Origin: Wyeomyia smithii
Taxonomy: Eukaryota > Arthropoda > Insecta > Diptera > Culicidae
DNA length: 64,000 nt
NCBI RefSeq assembly: GCF_029784165.1
Contig: NC_073694.1
Location: 165,258,118-165,322,117 of the forward strand
Reading direction: 5' to 3'
Shown: positions 1 to 10,959 of the stretch, one piece after another
Layout of the letters: each line of letters opens with the position of its first letter
Position numbering within the stretch: the stretch's first letter is position 1
Translations under genes and position numbers: made by a program
The notes under the pieces: model-generated
What the model saw: the letters and a program-made list of their open reading frames with translations, nothing else
Database searches by the model: none
Told to the model about the DNA's origin: nothing

Positions 1-2334
1 CCCTATATTGACTAATTTTTTGATCAACCTGCTGTCTGAAAAGCATTTACTTTTCAACCACGGTTCTTCAACAATAACACGAACAAGCTACATGGGTCTC
101 CCCCAAGGCTCTTGTCTGAGTCCGCTGTTGTACAACTTCTACATCAGTGACATCGACACATGCTTGACGGACGGCTGCACGATGCGCCAGTTAGCTGACG
201 ACTGTGTAGTTTCAGTCACGGCGTCTCTAGCCGCAGACATGAAGAACAGCCTGCAAAACACGCTCGACAATCTGACCGTTTGGGCCAGTTGTCTTGGAAT
301 CGAGTTCTCGCTTGAAAAAACGGAGATGGTAGTCTTTTCAAAAAAGCGACCACCATCTCGTTTTGAGCTAGTTCTGTCCGGAAGACCCATCACTCAGTCA
401 CCTAGCTTCAAATATCTCGGAGTATGGTATGACTCTAAGTGCACATGGGAAAAACATGTCAATTACCTGAAGCAAAGATGCCAACCAAGGATCAATTTCC
501 TTCGAATGGTAACAGAAACATCATGGGGAGCCCATCCAGAGGATTTGATACGACTCTATCAAACCACGATTCTGCCCGTAATAGAATACGGCAGCATATG
601 CTTCAGAGGTGTCGCAGCTTCACACATGCTGAAACTCGAGAGGATACAATACCGTTGTTTGCGTATCGCTCTAGGCTGCATGCAGTCGACACATACCATG
701 TCCCTAGAGGTCATAGCTGGAATACTACCACTCAAAGAGAGGCTGTTTGAGTTGGCTTTTCGTTTCCTCATCAGATCGGAAATCGCAAATCCAATGCTTA
801 TTGCGAACTATGAGAAATGTTTGGAAGTTGTTCAGAAACCCTCTATGTCAGTATACCAGCGGTTCATGTCCATGGACATAAACCCTTCGGTTGTTGCTCC
901 ATCCCATGAGATTTCAAGATCGCTCAACAATTCTTCTGTTGTATTTGATTTGACGATGAAACAAGAAATCCATGGAATTCCCGATCACCTCAAACCAACA
1001 GTTGTGCCATCAATATTTTCGGCAAAATTTGGCCACCTCCCAAAACAGAATTCCTTTTTCATGGACGGATCTGAGATGGATGGACAATCCGGATATGGCG
1101 TTTTCAACACAGATCATCGCATATCTCGCAACCTGGCACAGCCCTGCTCCTTATACGTAGCTGAATTAGCTGCCATACACAATTCGCTGCGAATTATCGA
1201 GCTCAAGACACCAGACAATTACTTCATCTTCTCGGACAGCCTCAGTTCTATCGAAGCTCTCCGATCGATTAAACCGGTCAAGCACCCGTCCTATTTCCTT
1301 CCGGAAATTAGACGGATATTAGAAGTGCTGGTTCATCGGTCTTTCATTATCTGCTTTGTGTGGGTCCCCTCTCATTGCTCAATCCCAGGCAATGAAGAAA
1401 CTGATTTATTAGCAAAAAGGGGTGCCATAGAAGGAGATATATTTGATAGACCGATCACCCATACCGAGTATTTTCATCTGCCCCGACAACTGGCTCTGGA
1501 AAACTGGCAGGAAAAGTGGGATAAAGACGACCTTGGGCGATGGATGCACTCGATCTCGCCCAAAGTGTCTACAAAAGCTTGGTTCAAAGGGTTAGATTTA
1601 ACTCGTGATTTCATTCGAGTTATTTCGCGCCTAATGTCCAATCACTATGTTGCAAACGCACACCTCTATCGAATAAACTTAGTCGATAGTAATCTGTGCG
1701 AATGTGGAGGGTACGAAGATATTGACCACATAGTCTTCGTGTGCCCTAATTACCACAGAGCAAGGGCCAAGCTTATAGATTCTCTCCGGAAACAGAAAGT
1801 GACGTTTACAATGCAAGTACGGGATGTGCTTGCTAGCCGCAACCCCGCGCTTGTAATACCCATTTACGACTTTTTAAGAGATATCAAGTATCGAATTTGA
1901 TTATCTCTATGCTTTCTTTCCTAATTTCTCCCAACACAACAATCTTAAAAAGTTTCACACTAATTCTGTTTTTTTTTTCTTCTTTCTCTCGTTCATCTTT
2001 TTTATAGAAACATGAATCATCGCTTCTTTTTGAGAGACATGATCCACCGAACTTAGATATAAGTTTTGATTTCAAAGAGATAAGGAACCATCACCCTCAA
2101 CGAATAGTAGTAAGGATTAGTATTTAGTTATAAAGAGAAAAACTTTGATGTTAATGTTAGTCGTAGGCTTAAATGACATGTATTTTTGAAAGAGAAAAGA
2201 TGAGAGGGTTTTTATGCCTGTTTGAGGAGGAGCAGTCGGGATACAGGCTCTACTCAAGCTGGCTTTTCCCTACCCCAAAAGATATTCGGCCCCGTTATGC
2301 TTCGCGGTTGGGCCTAAATAAATATTAGAGATAA
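1..2334 (+). mobile_element. Non-LTR retrotransposon, I-superfamily type with RNase H, 3' portion
   Basis: The segment holds the end of an ORF2 followed by a 3' untranslated region of about 430 bases. That region ends near 2334 in a short run of repeated TAAATAA-like units, as seen at the 3' end of I/Loner/LOA-type elements. The presence of an RNase H domain after the reverse transcriptase separates it from Jockey elements. The frame is open to base 1, so the element continues to the left of the window. I cannot tell which of the RNase H-bearing clades it belongs to. Confidence 0.85.
2..1900 (+). CDS. ORF2 C-terminal part: reverse transcriptase, RNase H, zinc-binding tail (partial)
   Basis: The frame is already open at base 2, so the first visible ATG-like codon is not the true start. 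In order it shows the end of the reverse transcriptase core, with GLPQGSCLSPLLYN and the catalytic box QLADD near 190-205. The thumb follows, then an RNase H domain: FFMDGSE near 1055-1075, the glutamate in VAELAAIHNS near 1160, the aspartate in FSDSLSS near 1230, and VPSHCSIPGNEETD near 1370-1400. A C-terminal zinc-binding motif CECGG...DHIVFVCP follows near 1690-1745. The four acidic RNase H residues are all present. There is no stop or frameshift over about 630 codons, so this copy is fairly young. It makes the enzyme that copies the element's RNA into a nicked chromosomal target. Confidence 0.88.
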   Translation, partial: PILTNFLINLLSEKHLLFNHGSSTITRTSYMGLPQGSCLSPLLYNFYISDIDTCLTDGCTMRQLADDCVVSVTASLAADMKNSLQNTLDNLTVWASCLGIEFSLEKTEMVVFSKKRPPSRFELVLSGRPITQSPSFKYLGVWYDSKCTWEKHVNYLKQRCQPRINFLRMVTETSWGAHPEDLIRLYQTTILPVIEYGSICFRGVAASHMLKLERIQYRCLRIALGCMQSTHTMSLEVIAGILPLKERLFELAFRFLIRSEIANPMLIANYEKCLEVVQKPSMSVYQRFMSMDINPSVVAPSHEISRSLNNSSVVFDLTMKQEIHGIPDHLKPTVVPSIFSAKFGHLPKQNSFFMDGSEMDGQSGYGVFNTDHRISRNLAQPCSLYVAELAAIHNSLRIIELKTPDNYFIFSDSLSSIEALRSIKPVKHPSYFLPEIRRILEVLVHRSFIICFVWVPSHCSIPGNEETDLLAKRGAIEGDIFDRPITHTEYFHLPRQLALENWQEKWDKDDLGRWMHSISPKVSTKAWFKGLDLTRDFIRVISRLMSNHYVANAHLYRINLVDSNLCECGGYEDIDHIVFVCPNYHRARAKLIDSLRKQKVTFTMQVRDVLASRNPALVIPIYDFLRDIKYRI

Positions 2335-2801
2335 AAACACATATTGCTTAGTGCATAATGCATCGAAACAATTGAAGTGTTTTTTTCCCAAACACAACAA
2401 ATGTTTCATTGCACTATCATGCGCTACTATATCGACCACTAAATCTTAGTACTCTAGTTATCTATATGGGAGAAGTAAAAGCTTTCTTACATAAAAAAAA
2501 CCGTCCAATTTCAGTACATTAGCAGTGGAATTTATTTAAAATCTATCATGACTATCATCTATCTCAAGAAATAAAAAAAAAGCAAATAATTCCCGTTCAG
2601 TAGTAGAATCTCAGCCTGTTATCTGATATTTGTTAACTTGTTCACAGCTATTTTTTCCCGTCCAGCACGCAGTTCAGATTATTTACTTTCGTTCATTAAA
2701 TGCGACTATACTGGCGAGTAGGGATTTGTAGTTATACATTGAAAAACGCAAACAAACATAAAAAATCGGGATAATTTTTTTCCCTCAGTACAGCAGCTTT
2801 T
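2335..2801. other. Spacer and 3' flank of wolframin
   Basis: No reading frame or repeat is recognised. An AATAAA-type signal on the minus strand near 2531-2536 is a possible polyadenylation site for the wolframin gene that ends at 2802. Confidence 0.4.
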
Positions 2802-5716
2802 CTACTTGAAAATAACAAGTGGATTAAAGATGACATTCAACAAATACTTGATACCGCGCAGCAGATCCCGCATCCGGGCGTTAACCTTCAAACCATCCGA
2901 CACGTGAATCGTTGTCAGCTCCGGATTTTGGCAGTGAATGCAGCCGATCGAGAGCACCTCTATCAGGGGGTTCTTCCTTCCCAGCCGCATATTGCTGCGA
3001 TCGGATCTGCCGCCACCAGCACCACCAACATCGATGTGCAGATCATCAAAATCGCTGCCCCCTGCCGGCTGGTCGGTTTGAGCAGTGGCGGTAGGGTTAA
3101 GAAAGTTTCGCAAAATCCCGATGAACCAAATTCGATCGCTGTTATTGAGACTCTGCGTAAAGTTGCCGAATGCGTGCACTGCCCGCAGCGTCACTTCGGC
3201 TGGTTTCGTTAATAATCCTAGCGATGGCATGCGCACCTTTATTTCGTATTCGTAGCTACAAGAAAAATAAAAATTGATGTGTACATTTACTCAACAAAAC
3301 AATTCTTCATACGTGTTCCACTTGTCCAGGTGGCAACGCGTGTGCTGCTGCATGAAGCTGTTCATTTCTTCGCAGTGCTGCTGCTCCTCCGTTGGACCGC
3401 ACAACGGTTCTACCCGTTCGCCATAGAAACAGGCAATACGGTTGGCCAGGAATCGAGGCAAGTAACTATGTATCAAATCCGCTCGCAGATTACGCCGTGT
3501 GGCAATTTCCAGATCGACTACGCTACCCTCCCAACGGACGGCCGTTCCGTCCAGATGAGCACATCGCAGCTGAGTGCGAATTTTGTTACCCAACCTATCC
3601 CAAGCCGGCTGATGACAAAACTTATAGTAGGACTCCCAGCTCAGACCCATCGGTGGCATTGGTTGACTTTTGGACTGTGAGCTTGCGGTACTAGAGTCGT
3701 ACAATCCGGCTGCTTCTGACGAGTGAAGCGTTTCAAAGTTGGACATCATGTGGGGTAACGTCAGAAAGATGGTCGCTATGACGCAGATTGCTATTTGCAG
3801 GAATGTAATGTACTTTTCCGTACGTCGCGATGCGGCCATATAGAATGAGATCAAAATTGCAATGATGGCGGCACTGATTGATGACCACAAGCGAACGGTG
3901 GAATCGGTTAGGGACAGCCATTCGATAGTGGCAAAAACGGGAATCAGTAAGGTTACAATTCCGAACAGTGGCAAAAACAGCAGCAATCCTGACAGTCCGA
4001 GAGCACCACGCACCTAAAAAAGAGTTTTATTTTAAGAGCAAGCAGTGAATAAAAATCGTAGAACTTACCAGTCCAAACATGGTTGCCGATTGTGAGCTGA
4101 TAATGCAGATCTGCAACCAAGCTAAGGTAACGCAGTGCGGTATTAGGTACTGGTACACACCCCGCCAGCCGTGCCGACGTGCAATCAGCGCGAGAAACAG
4201 CGGTATTATCAGATAAAGCAACGCACGGCAATTCAGACAGAATTCAATTCCATTGCCAATTACGAATGTCGAAAAAGCGGGCACCTTGAGATCCAGGAAG
4301 CGCCAGCCGGTTGTCACTACCGAGTCCATCTCGTATGGATACTTAGCCAGCACGTTCAACCCAAACGAGAACAAAATCATAGGATCCGGAAAGGTACGCT
4401 CTGATGCGGTGTACATGAAAGCCAACATCGTGACGAAGGTCAAAACAAAGGAGACTACCGTAATTTCCGAGAACGGTAACCACTGATCGTTGATGTTCGG
4501 ATGCAGCATAACATTTGTGAAAAATGCGATGAAGAAGTACAGATAGGGTCGAAGGTTGTTACGCAGGTACTGATTCTCGGAATCGTCCGTATTTAGGTGC
4601 TCATCGCCGTAGCGCAGAAACAATCCCGACCACATACGGAAATCGATGAATTCATGTTTAGATTTCAACATTTTGAAGCTGCACAGCACCATGACAATTA
4701 TGCTAATGTAGTACGCTCCAACGGGAACTAGAGTAAACAGATTATCGCTAGCAAATAACGAATACGCTATCATAACTAAAACCAACTGAATCCCGGAAAA
4801 TCCAGAGCCAGGGAACGAAGCCAGCATTGTCAAGAGACGATGATAAAGCAGTGAAAAGAACATGATGGGATGAAAGAATGGCCTGTGGAAGCAAGGTACA
4901 TGATCTAGGCTTTGCGGATTAGGAACGGATAGAATTAAAGCATTCCCCACGAAGGGCAGCCTTCCATTCGAGTAGTTGACGGCAGCCGACAGCAAATTCG
5001 CTTCGGAAATGTGGTTCATCTGTTGAAACTGGCTGGTTCTTCGATTTAGTCGATTACCGCACCTATCGGGACTGGCTTCCATTCGAATCTCACCAGCTTC
5101 CGCACCATCCGGGCGGGTTCGTTTTCGTTTTTTATCCAGCTTGTAAATCTCACGCATTCGCTTTTCCAGCTGAGCAGCTGTCACATATTCTTCGCCGTTC
5201 GAAAGGGAAGCAAACAATTCTTGGGCCGCTCTACGAGCTGATCGCTCTCCTGGACTCATCGCCAGACAGGATCGTACATCCTCCTCATTCATTTCGTTTA
5301 TTCCTCGTCCGGTTTGATAGCATTCGGTCAACATAACTATAGCCTGTTCATGCCCTTGCTGAGCAGCTCGCAGTAACCAATGTACACCCTGGGCATGATT
5401 ATGGGCTGGATCTGCTTCCGCGTTCTCCTCGAGCAACTGTTTGGCCAGTGTGTACTGAACCTCCGAGCAGCCATCCTCCGCAAAATGATATTTTAAGTTG
5501 CGTAGAGATTTCTTATCTGCGAAAGAAAACGCAGATGTTCAAAGTGTAATTTCAGAACGAACAATGAATGAGATCATCCTTTACGCAGGAACAGGTTCCG
5601 TGCATAATTTGTTAACCATATGTGAATTTACCTTCAAGGTTCCACTTTTTTCTTGCTGAAGTCGGGTTATTGTTTGTGGTATCTTTGATTGGGGGGCGAT
5701 TCGCCCAACTGGCCAT
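2802..5716 (-). CDS. wfs1: Wolframin (ER membrane glycoprotein), four coding exons
   Basis: The coding exons can be joined with GT-AG introns: 5716-5632, 5516-4069, 4013-3313 and 3255-2802. Together they give 895 residues, close to the roughly 890 of vertebrate wolframin. The start chosen is the ATG at 5716 (MASWANRPP). Residues about 33-98 are Sel1-like helical repeats. A charged linker follows, then about nine or ten hydrophobic segments between residues about 215 and 610. Last comes a lumenal C-terminal domain with a cysteine-rich part (CHLDKWNTYEYEIKV across the last intron, ending NVIFNPLVIFK). Wolframin resides in the endoplasmic reticulum membrane and is tied to calcium handling and the unfolded protein response. 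That role is family knowledge and is not shown here. The junctions restore phase at all three introns. No break was seen. Its nearest neighbours are mobile elements on both sides. Confidence 0.93.
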
Positions 5717-5934
5717 TGTACATTTAGTTTTATCAAAATTTTTTATAAGTTTAATCAGCACTACTAGCCTAGAAACCTTTTTGTTGCACAAAAAATAACA
5801 AACTTTCACAATACCACCGGTCTGTTTTTAGCGTTCCTGCGATAATTTTTTAGAAATGCATTTATGTGATAGCAGCGCTGCGAAAGTATGCGGTGGATGA
5901 TGAATTTAACTCACGAGTTAGATATGTTTATAAA
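5717..5934 (-). promoter_or_regulatory. Probable wolframin 5' leader and upstream region
   Basis: This is the only non-repeat DNA between the wolframin start codon at 5716 and the foldback element at 5935, so the leader and core promoter should lie here or be interrupted by the element. No clear TATA box is placed at a convincing distance. This is inference from position. Confidence 0.35.
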
Positions 5935-7563
5935 CAGGGTGTTACACTCAAAATATTTTTCACATTATTGTTACGTGAAATTTCCTGTACTTATTCATTT
6001 TCCGTCATTTTGCATGATTTATGTGACTAACATAACATCTACGTGAAAATCACATGCATACTATGTTTTATCACGTAGTATCTACGTGAATTTGGCAACG
6101 TCAAACAGAATGAACTCTTCGTGCGAAAATATACACGAATCAAAATGGCGAGGCTGTTGTGTAATTCGGTCTCTAAACATAAAATTGATTTACTCGATGG
6201 GTTGCCAATGAGTGAGATTTAGAAAAACCATAAGAATTCGACATGAAATCTTTAGTTTACAGATTTTGCACAGATTTAGTTCAAAGATCCAGGAGTTACC
6301 TGAACATAAACAGTAGCAGCTAACAGTAATTATCGACGGTGAATGTCTTATTATTTGTCAGTTTTTATGGCACTCAATCCATTTTCGAATTGGAAATTTT
6401 GCATGCCCGTGCGATTTATCTAGCAACATATTTCGAAAAATTCTGAAATCTAATTTCTCTATTAAAAATTTGGAAAACCACAATCGAAATTTATACGTTT
6501 TATAAAACGTAGTAGCTATCAGTTAGTCTAATGCTTTTCACTTTACCGGTAGTTGAATTCTACGTGAAAATCACATGAAACGCATATGTCTACTGAATAA
6601 GATTCACAGGATAAATCATCTCATCAGATCATGATGAACTCAAATGACAATCCCGTAAAATCTACGTGAAAATGACAGTGGAAAATATTCACATAACTTT
6701 CCCGGTAATTATAACGTGAAAAATATTTTGAGTGTAGGTAGCTCACTTAAAATCCTTTAAGGAGTGATAGAGGGCCCTATTTGATGAAAAAAACATTAAC
6801 GAGGTCTATCACAAGAAATGTAATAGCTAGCTTATTTCTGTTCATTTCGTTGGAAAGCTGAGAAAATTTCCTGCTTCACTGTGTTTACGTCAGGTAGCGC
6901 GCCAAGTTTCAAGGGCCAACATCTCAGCGTGTGTGTAAACGAGATAACATATCACCGCCACTTTTCATACACCTTTATCTAACAGCTGACAGTGGGCACA
7001 AATGAATTTGGGCCCAGGACATGCGTTCATTGTCATTCACCGTTACTCGGAATAGAGATGCCAATGGCTCGGTTAACGTAGACGCGTCGTTGAATGAAGA
7101 CGCAGTTTATTGCTTTTAAAGTGAAATAGCAGCTAAACTAAGAGAGTTGGGTGCTTGGTGTCAAAGAACAACTTGTAGAGTAGACTTCAATGTTTAATTT
7201 GGATAACAACAAAACCCACGTTTATCACACATTTCAGAGAGAAAATTGCATTTCAGTTCTCAAAAAACATTCGATTTCAAATTTGTTTCTTTCTAAGTGC
7301 CTCTTTTTTTTCTCTAGTTTGGCGTTTTTAAAGCACTATTGATTATGAAATTTTCTCAGCTTCCCAAAGAAACCAACAGAATTGTGCTAGCTATCATATT
7401 TCTTGTGATAGATCTCGTTTAAGGCAAACATAACCGAAAACTGGAAAAAGTGTATAACTCTGCACTAGTTGAATTTTGACCATATGCGTAGAAGGATTTT
7501 TTTCATCAAAAAGGGTCCTCTATCACCCCTTAAAGGATTTTATGTGAGCTACCTAACACCCTG
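5935..7563. mobile_element. Foldback / MITE-like element with long inverted repeats (host of a nested element)
   Basis: The two ends read CAGGGTGTTAGGTAGCTCAC and its reverse complement, and the match extends over about 70 bases. Further inverted similarity runs deeper (GCTAGCTTATTTC against GCTAGCTATCATA). The left arm is split after CAGGGTGTTA by the element at 5945-6734. Removing that insert restores a continuous arm. TATAAA occurs just outside both ends (5929-5934 and 7564-7569) and may be the target duplication. No coding potential is seen, so it is a non-autonomous element of unknown superfamily. Confidence 0.85.
5945..6734. mobile_element. TA-target MITE nested in the foldback element
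   Basis: The termini CACTCAAAATATTTTTCAC and GTGAAAAATATTTTGAGTG are perfect inverted repeats. They are flanked by TA on both sides (5943-5944 and 6735-6736), which fits the Tc1/mariner target rule. The interior holds at least five copies of a TACGTGAAA motif (for example near 5971, 6041, 6081, 6561 and 6661), resembling subterminal transposase-binding repeats. No reading frame of note is present, so mobility would need a transposase from elsewhere. Confidence 0.88.
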
Positions 7564-8312
7564 TATAAAAAACTGATATAGCTAAACAACCCACAACTGG
7601 AAACATTACATTATTGAACGAAACGAAACTTCTCAGCAGCTGTACACAAAAGCAATGTTTTTGTTTTGATTCAAAGTTGCGAGGAGTGATCGATCACAAT
7701 TAGAGTTTCGTTGCATCACCCCTGCGTAAAAAAACTGGCAAAAAAATCACCGGCAGAATCCAGCACTGAGCTAGATTCATAATACTGAATGCACTTTTCA
7801 TCCGTGACCAAGAATCGGGACATGATGCTGCACGTAATCGGCAAAGCAACTTTACACGGCTTTACACGTTTCCTAGTGTACGTAGTTGAAAAGTTACTTA
7901 TCTCTAATAACGCGCGTTTAATTTCATCAACAAACAGCTGCCAAAATCCAAAAGCGGACCTTTTTCCGGATCGTTTGGAATTTTGTTCTCCTGATTGCAA
8001 TTGAAGGAATCACCGATTCCGGTGAGTGATTTCAACTATAGACTTCAGTTCATATCACCACAAAACGAATATTTACCAGAAATGAAAAAGAATGAGAACA
8101 GTAGAGCAGATATTCGATAATTTTTTGTCGACTTCCTCCAGCTACTGTTGCAGTACTGAAACCGGATAACACGAGAAATACAAAAAGTAAAAAAAATGCT
8201 GTACCGTTTTTGCATAAAAAATTAGCCTACTTGGGATTATTCCTTAGTTACGCCAATGTTTGATACCGCGTAAAAATAATCTTTGCAACCGTTAATAAAA
8301 TACGTGTCAAAA
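7564..8312. repeat. Unnamed repeat, includes an undisturbed paralogue of the 40.5-kb insertion site
   Basis: The stretch 7845-7910 (GCAACTTTACACGG, then TTTACACGTTT and CTTATCTCT) matches the two flanks of the long element at 40474-45214. In the other copy those flanks are split by that insertion. The region also has weak inverted symmetry around 7745 and 8020. No gene is recognised. Confidence 0.6.
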
Positions 8313-8555
8313 TACCGTACAGTGTCCATTCACCGTGAGGGTTCCATTTACCGCTCACTTTTCACTTAGAAGTTATTTTTTTTCCATAACAAAACACACT
8401 TTCAGAAATATTTTCGCCGATACTTCAGCAACGCTTTTCTGGAGAATTGGGAAAATTGTTTTTCGTTAAGTATGTTTTGTTATAGGATAAATAACTTTTC
8501 AAGTGAAAAGTCAGCAGTGAATGGAACCCTCACGGTGAATGGACACTGTCCGGTA
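8313..8555. mobile_element. Palindromic MITE
   Basis: The left arm starts TACCGTACAGTGTCC and the right arm ends GGACACTGTCCGGTA. Inverted similarity covers about 65 bases per arm, including GGGTTCCATTTACC and its partner. The central loop is AT-rich and non-coding. The terminal TA may belong to the target. Confidence 0.8.
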
Positions 8556-8583
8556 ATTCGTGTTATTGCAAAAAAATCATGCT

Positions 8584-9995
8584 AAAAAATCACAGGAGGG
8601 TTGTGTTCAAAGCCACGACCGCAAGGTTGAAGTAGAATACTTTTACAAGAAAGATAACCCGGCTGCTTTTTCTAGTAAATAAACGTTGACCGTTCATTGG
8701 CAGTATTGTAATTTCTCTTTGTTTGATATTTTGAATGAAGTTTATGAAGTGCTACCGAAATGTAATATGCACATTTAATACGGCATCATTAAACAGGAAC
8801 GGAACAAAGGCTACGGTAATGCAGAACGCGAATGACGGCGCGATGCGATTTGCTTTGCCGTGGTGAAATGTACCGCTCTTTTTACGGCGAAGTAGAGCTA
8901 TACATTTCAACACATTTCGTCTTGCCGAATCGCATCGCGCCGTTATTTGCATTCTGCATAACCGTAGCCAAACACTAAGCGACGCAAACACGTTATAATA
9001 GTCAGAGTATGCATTTAGATGAAGATAATTGATTTTGGATTATAGCGCAAAACGAGAAAATATTAACACTTCAAATATTCATTTGTGTTCTTCAAACTTC
9101 AGTTGTTCAATTTAATATCTGATGAAATGTTTATCAGATCTTTGTGATACCCCAAAAGTTAGGTTCAAGCCACACAGACAACATTGGAAAGCTGTTTTCA
9201 CACTAAAAACTAGATACAGCAGATCGATAGCCAGTATTCATAAAAAGGTTGTGTTTTGCCAAAATATGGCAGAGCTTTTCACTGCCGGCTGATGTACCTA
9301 CTACTGATGCTGCCCGCTACGGACGAAGGTAGCTTTTTACTAGAGGAAGTGCCACTGCACCAGCTGGCTCTGCCATTACAGCTGCTGCTGCCACACGAAG
9401 GCAACTTCTTTTTGATGAAGTAGGTGCCACTGTACCTACCGCAGCTGATGATACTGCCCCTGTCGCTGCCGAAATCTGCTGCAGCTATCAACGTTGCTGC
9501 TATCCGCTACCTCTTCTGCTGAGTGAAGACCATCTCGGCCCGCATTCAAAACTACTATGACTGGTTTATTGATTGATTTCTTTTGAAGGGACTTTAACCT
9601 TAAACGGTCATTCGTCCCTAATGAATGGTTTAGGCAGATGCAGGTTCTTATATAGGCCAAAAAATGCATTCCCAATTTACTAGGTCTATAACTCTGTCGA
9701 CCGTGCTTGGAAAAGCAATCGTATAACGACCAATCAGAGGTCGAATTTTGTGTTTTGACAAGGCTTGACAATTTTCAATAGTACAATAGTTTGAATAATA
9801 AAATTGCAATTTCCTGCATTTGGTAGGAATCTTAGAAGATTTTCTAATCGATTGCTGCAAAACCGAAGGGAATCCATCGAAAACTAGCCGATTTATTAGC
9901 ATTTGAAATTGGACATATTTTTCACTTTTTTCGGTTTTAGATTTTCATTTCACATCCCTATGTAGCCGAACTTCCTGAGAGAAGTATTCTACTTC
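8584..9995 (-). repeat. Promoter-like repeat family, copy 1 (most complete)
   Basis: The copy runs from CACAGGAGGGTTGTG at the left to AGTATTCTACTTCAA at the right. It recurs in pieces at 22152, 22531, 25606, 26682 and 27640. The same 14-base word GAAGTAGAATACTT lies near both ends in opposite orientation (about 8629 and 9982). Read on the minus strand, the unit contains an ATTGG/CCAAT-type box near 9732, a TATATAA near 9651, and then a CAG-rich stretch without a convincing reading frame. This order looks like a regulatory region followed by a non-coding transcript. I do not recognise a named family. Confidence 0.65.
8809..8969. mobile_element. Small palindromic MITE inside repeat copy 1
   Basis: GGCTACGGTAATGCAGAA at the left pairs with TTCTGCATAACCGTAGCC at the right, and inverted similarity continues for about 65 bases on each side through GGCGCGATGCGATT. 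It is 161 bases long and non-coding. It is absent from the matching position of the other repeat copies as far as I can align them. Confidence 0.75.
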
Positions 9996-10061
9996 AAAAG
10001 CCGCGTAAAAAAGATAGTGTACATGTTTTTGGTGGTTACAACCTACGGGAAGACAACTGGG

Positions 10062-10130
10062 CAGTAGCGTAGCTACGGGGTTGCGGTTGGTGCGGTCCGC
10101 ACCAGGCCCACCACTCAAGGGGGCCCCAAA
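10062..10130 (+). mobile_element. hAT-like terminus (left end)
   Basis: The sequence begins CAGTAGCGTAGCTACGGGG and passes into GCACCAGGCCCACC, a G/C-rich end of the kind found on some hAT elements. A matching end in opposite orientation lies at 28286-28328. The 8 bases outside (CAACTGGG) differ at one place from those outside the other end (CAACTGCG). The two may be ends of one disrupted element or of two separate ones. Confidence 0.5.
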
Positions 10131-10959
10131 GTCTTGCGAACACCGAACCGGTCAGCATGCTCATCTAAACTCAACCTCATGTATTTGTGCTCGCCACTCT
10201 GTTCTTCCCAAGTAACAATTTAAGTCGTATTGCATTCTTTTAGCGGTTTTCATGACCAATTTCGCAAAATTGCTGTTAAAACTAGAAATACTATCATAAC
10301 CTTCTGATAACCGCTGTGAGTTTGCTTTACAGCCAGGTGGCCCACCCTTGCCAAGCTTATTGAAGCAATTATAAGAATGGCAATAAAACTGCTTTAAAAC
10401 CATGTGCACATGGAAAGAGTACCGCATACTATAAGCAGCTGGCATTACCTCTTTAAGAGCGCAATAAGTTTGGTTGCATTATTGCGCTCTGCTACTTGCC
10501 ACAATAAGTCCAATTGTACTTTTCATTGCTTGACAGCAACCGTAATAAGTTGATTTGTTGTGCCGTTCCTGCACACACACCAGAACATCACGTCACTTTT
10601 TTTTGACGTTGACTAACGTCTATATCGAAGTTAGGCCCCTGAATTTAAAAATCTAGTAATTCAACCAGGGAAAACCAGAGAAAAGTGGTCAGGTTTTGAG
10701 CGCTTATTTTGCAGTCATCTATAATCAGGTTTTCGAGGTTTTGGCATCAATCGATCAGAAATTCTTTTACGGTTAAATTTATGTAACAAAAACAAACTAT
10801 TGTTTGAGATACACTATTGAAAAATTGGTAATTTATATCGATTGTCTAAATCATACCGCGCAGCCAATCACTACCTCTCTTCCCAAGCACAGTCGACACT
10901 AACGGATACAATCGATCTGACTTTGTTGTTATTGTTATTGTCACTTTCTGTTTCCGATG
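10131..10959. other. Spacer, nothing recognised
   Basis: AT-rich DNA with short frames only. No inverted repeat, RNA gene or conserved domain was seen. Confidence 0.4.
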
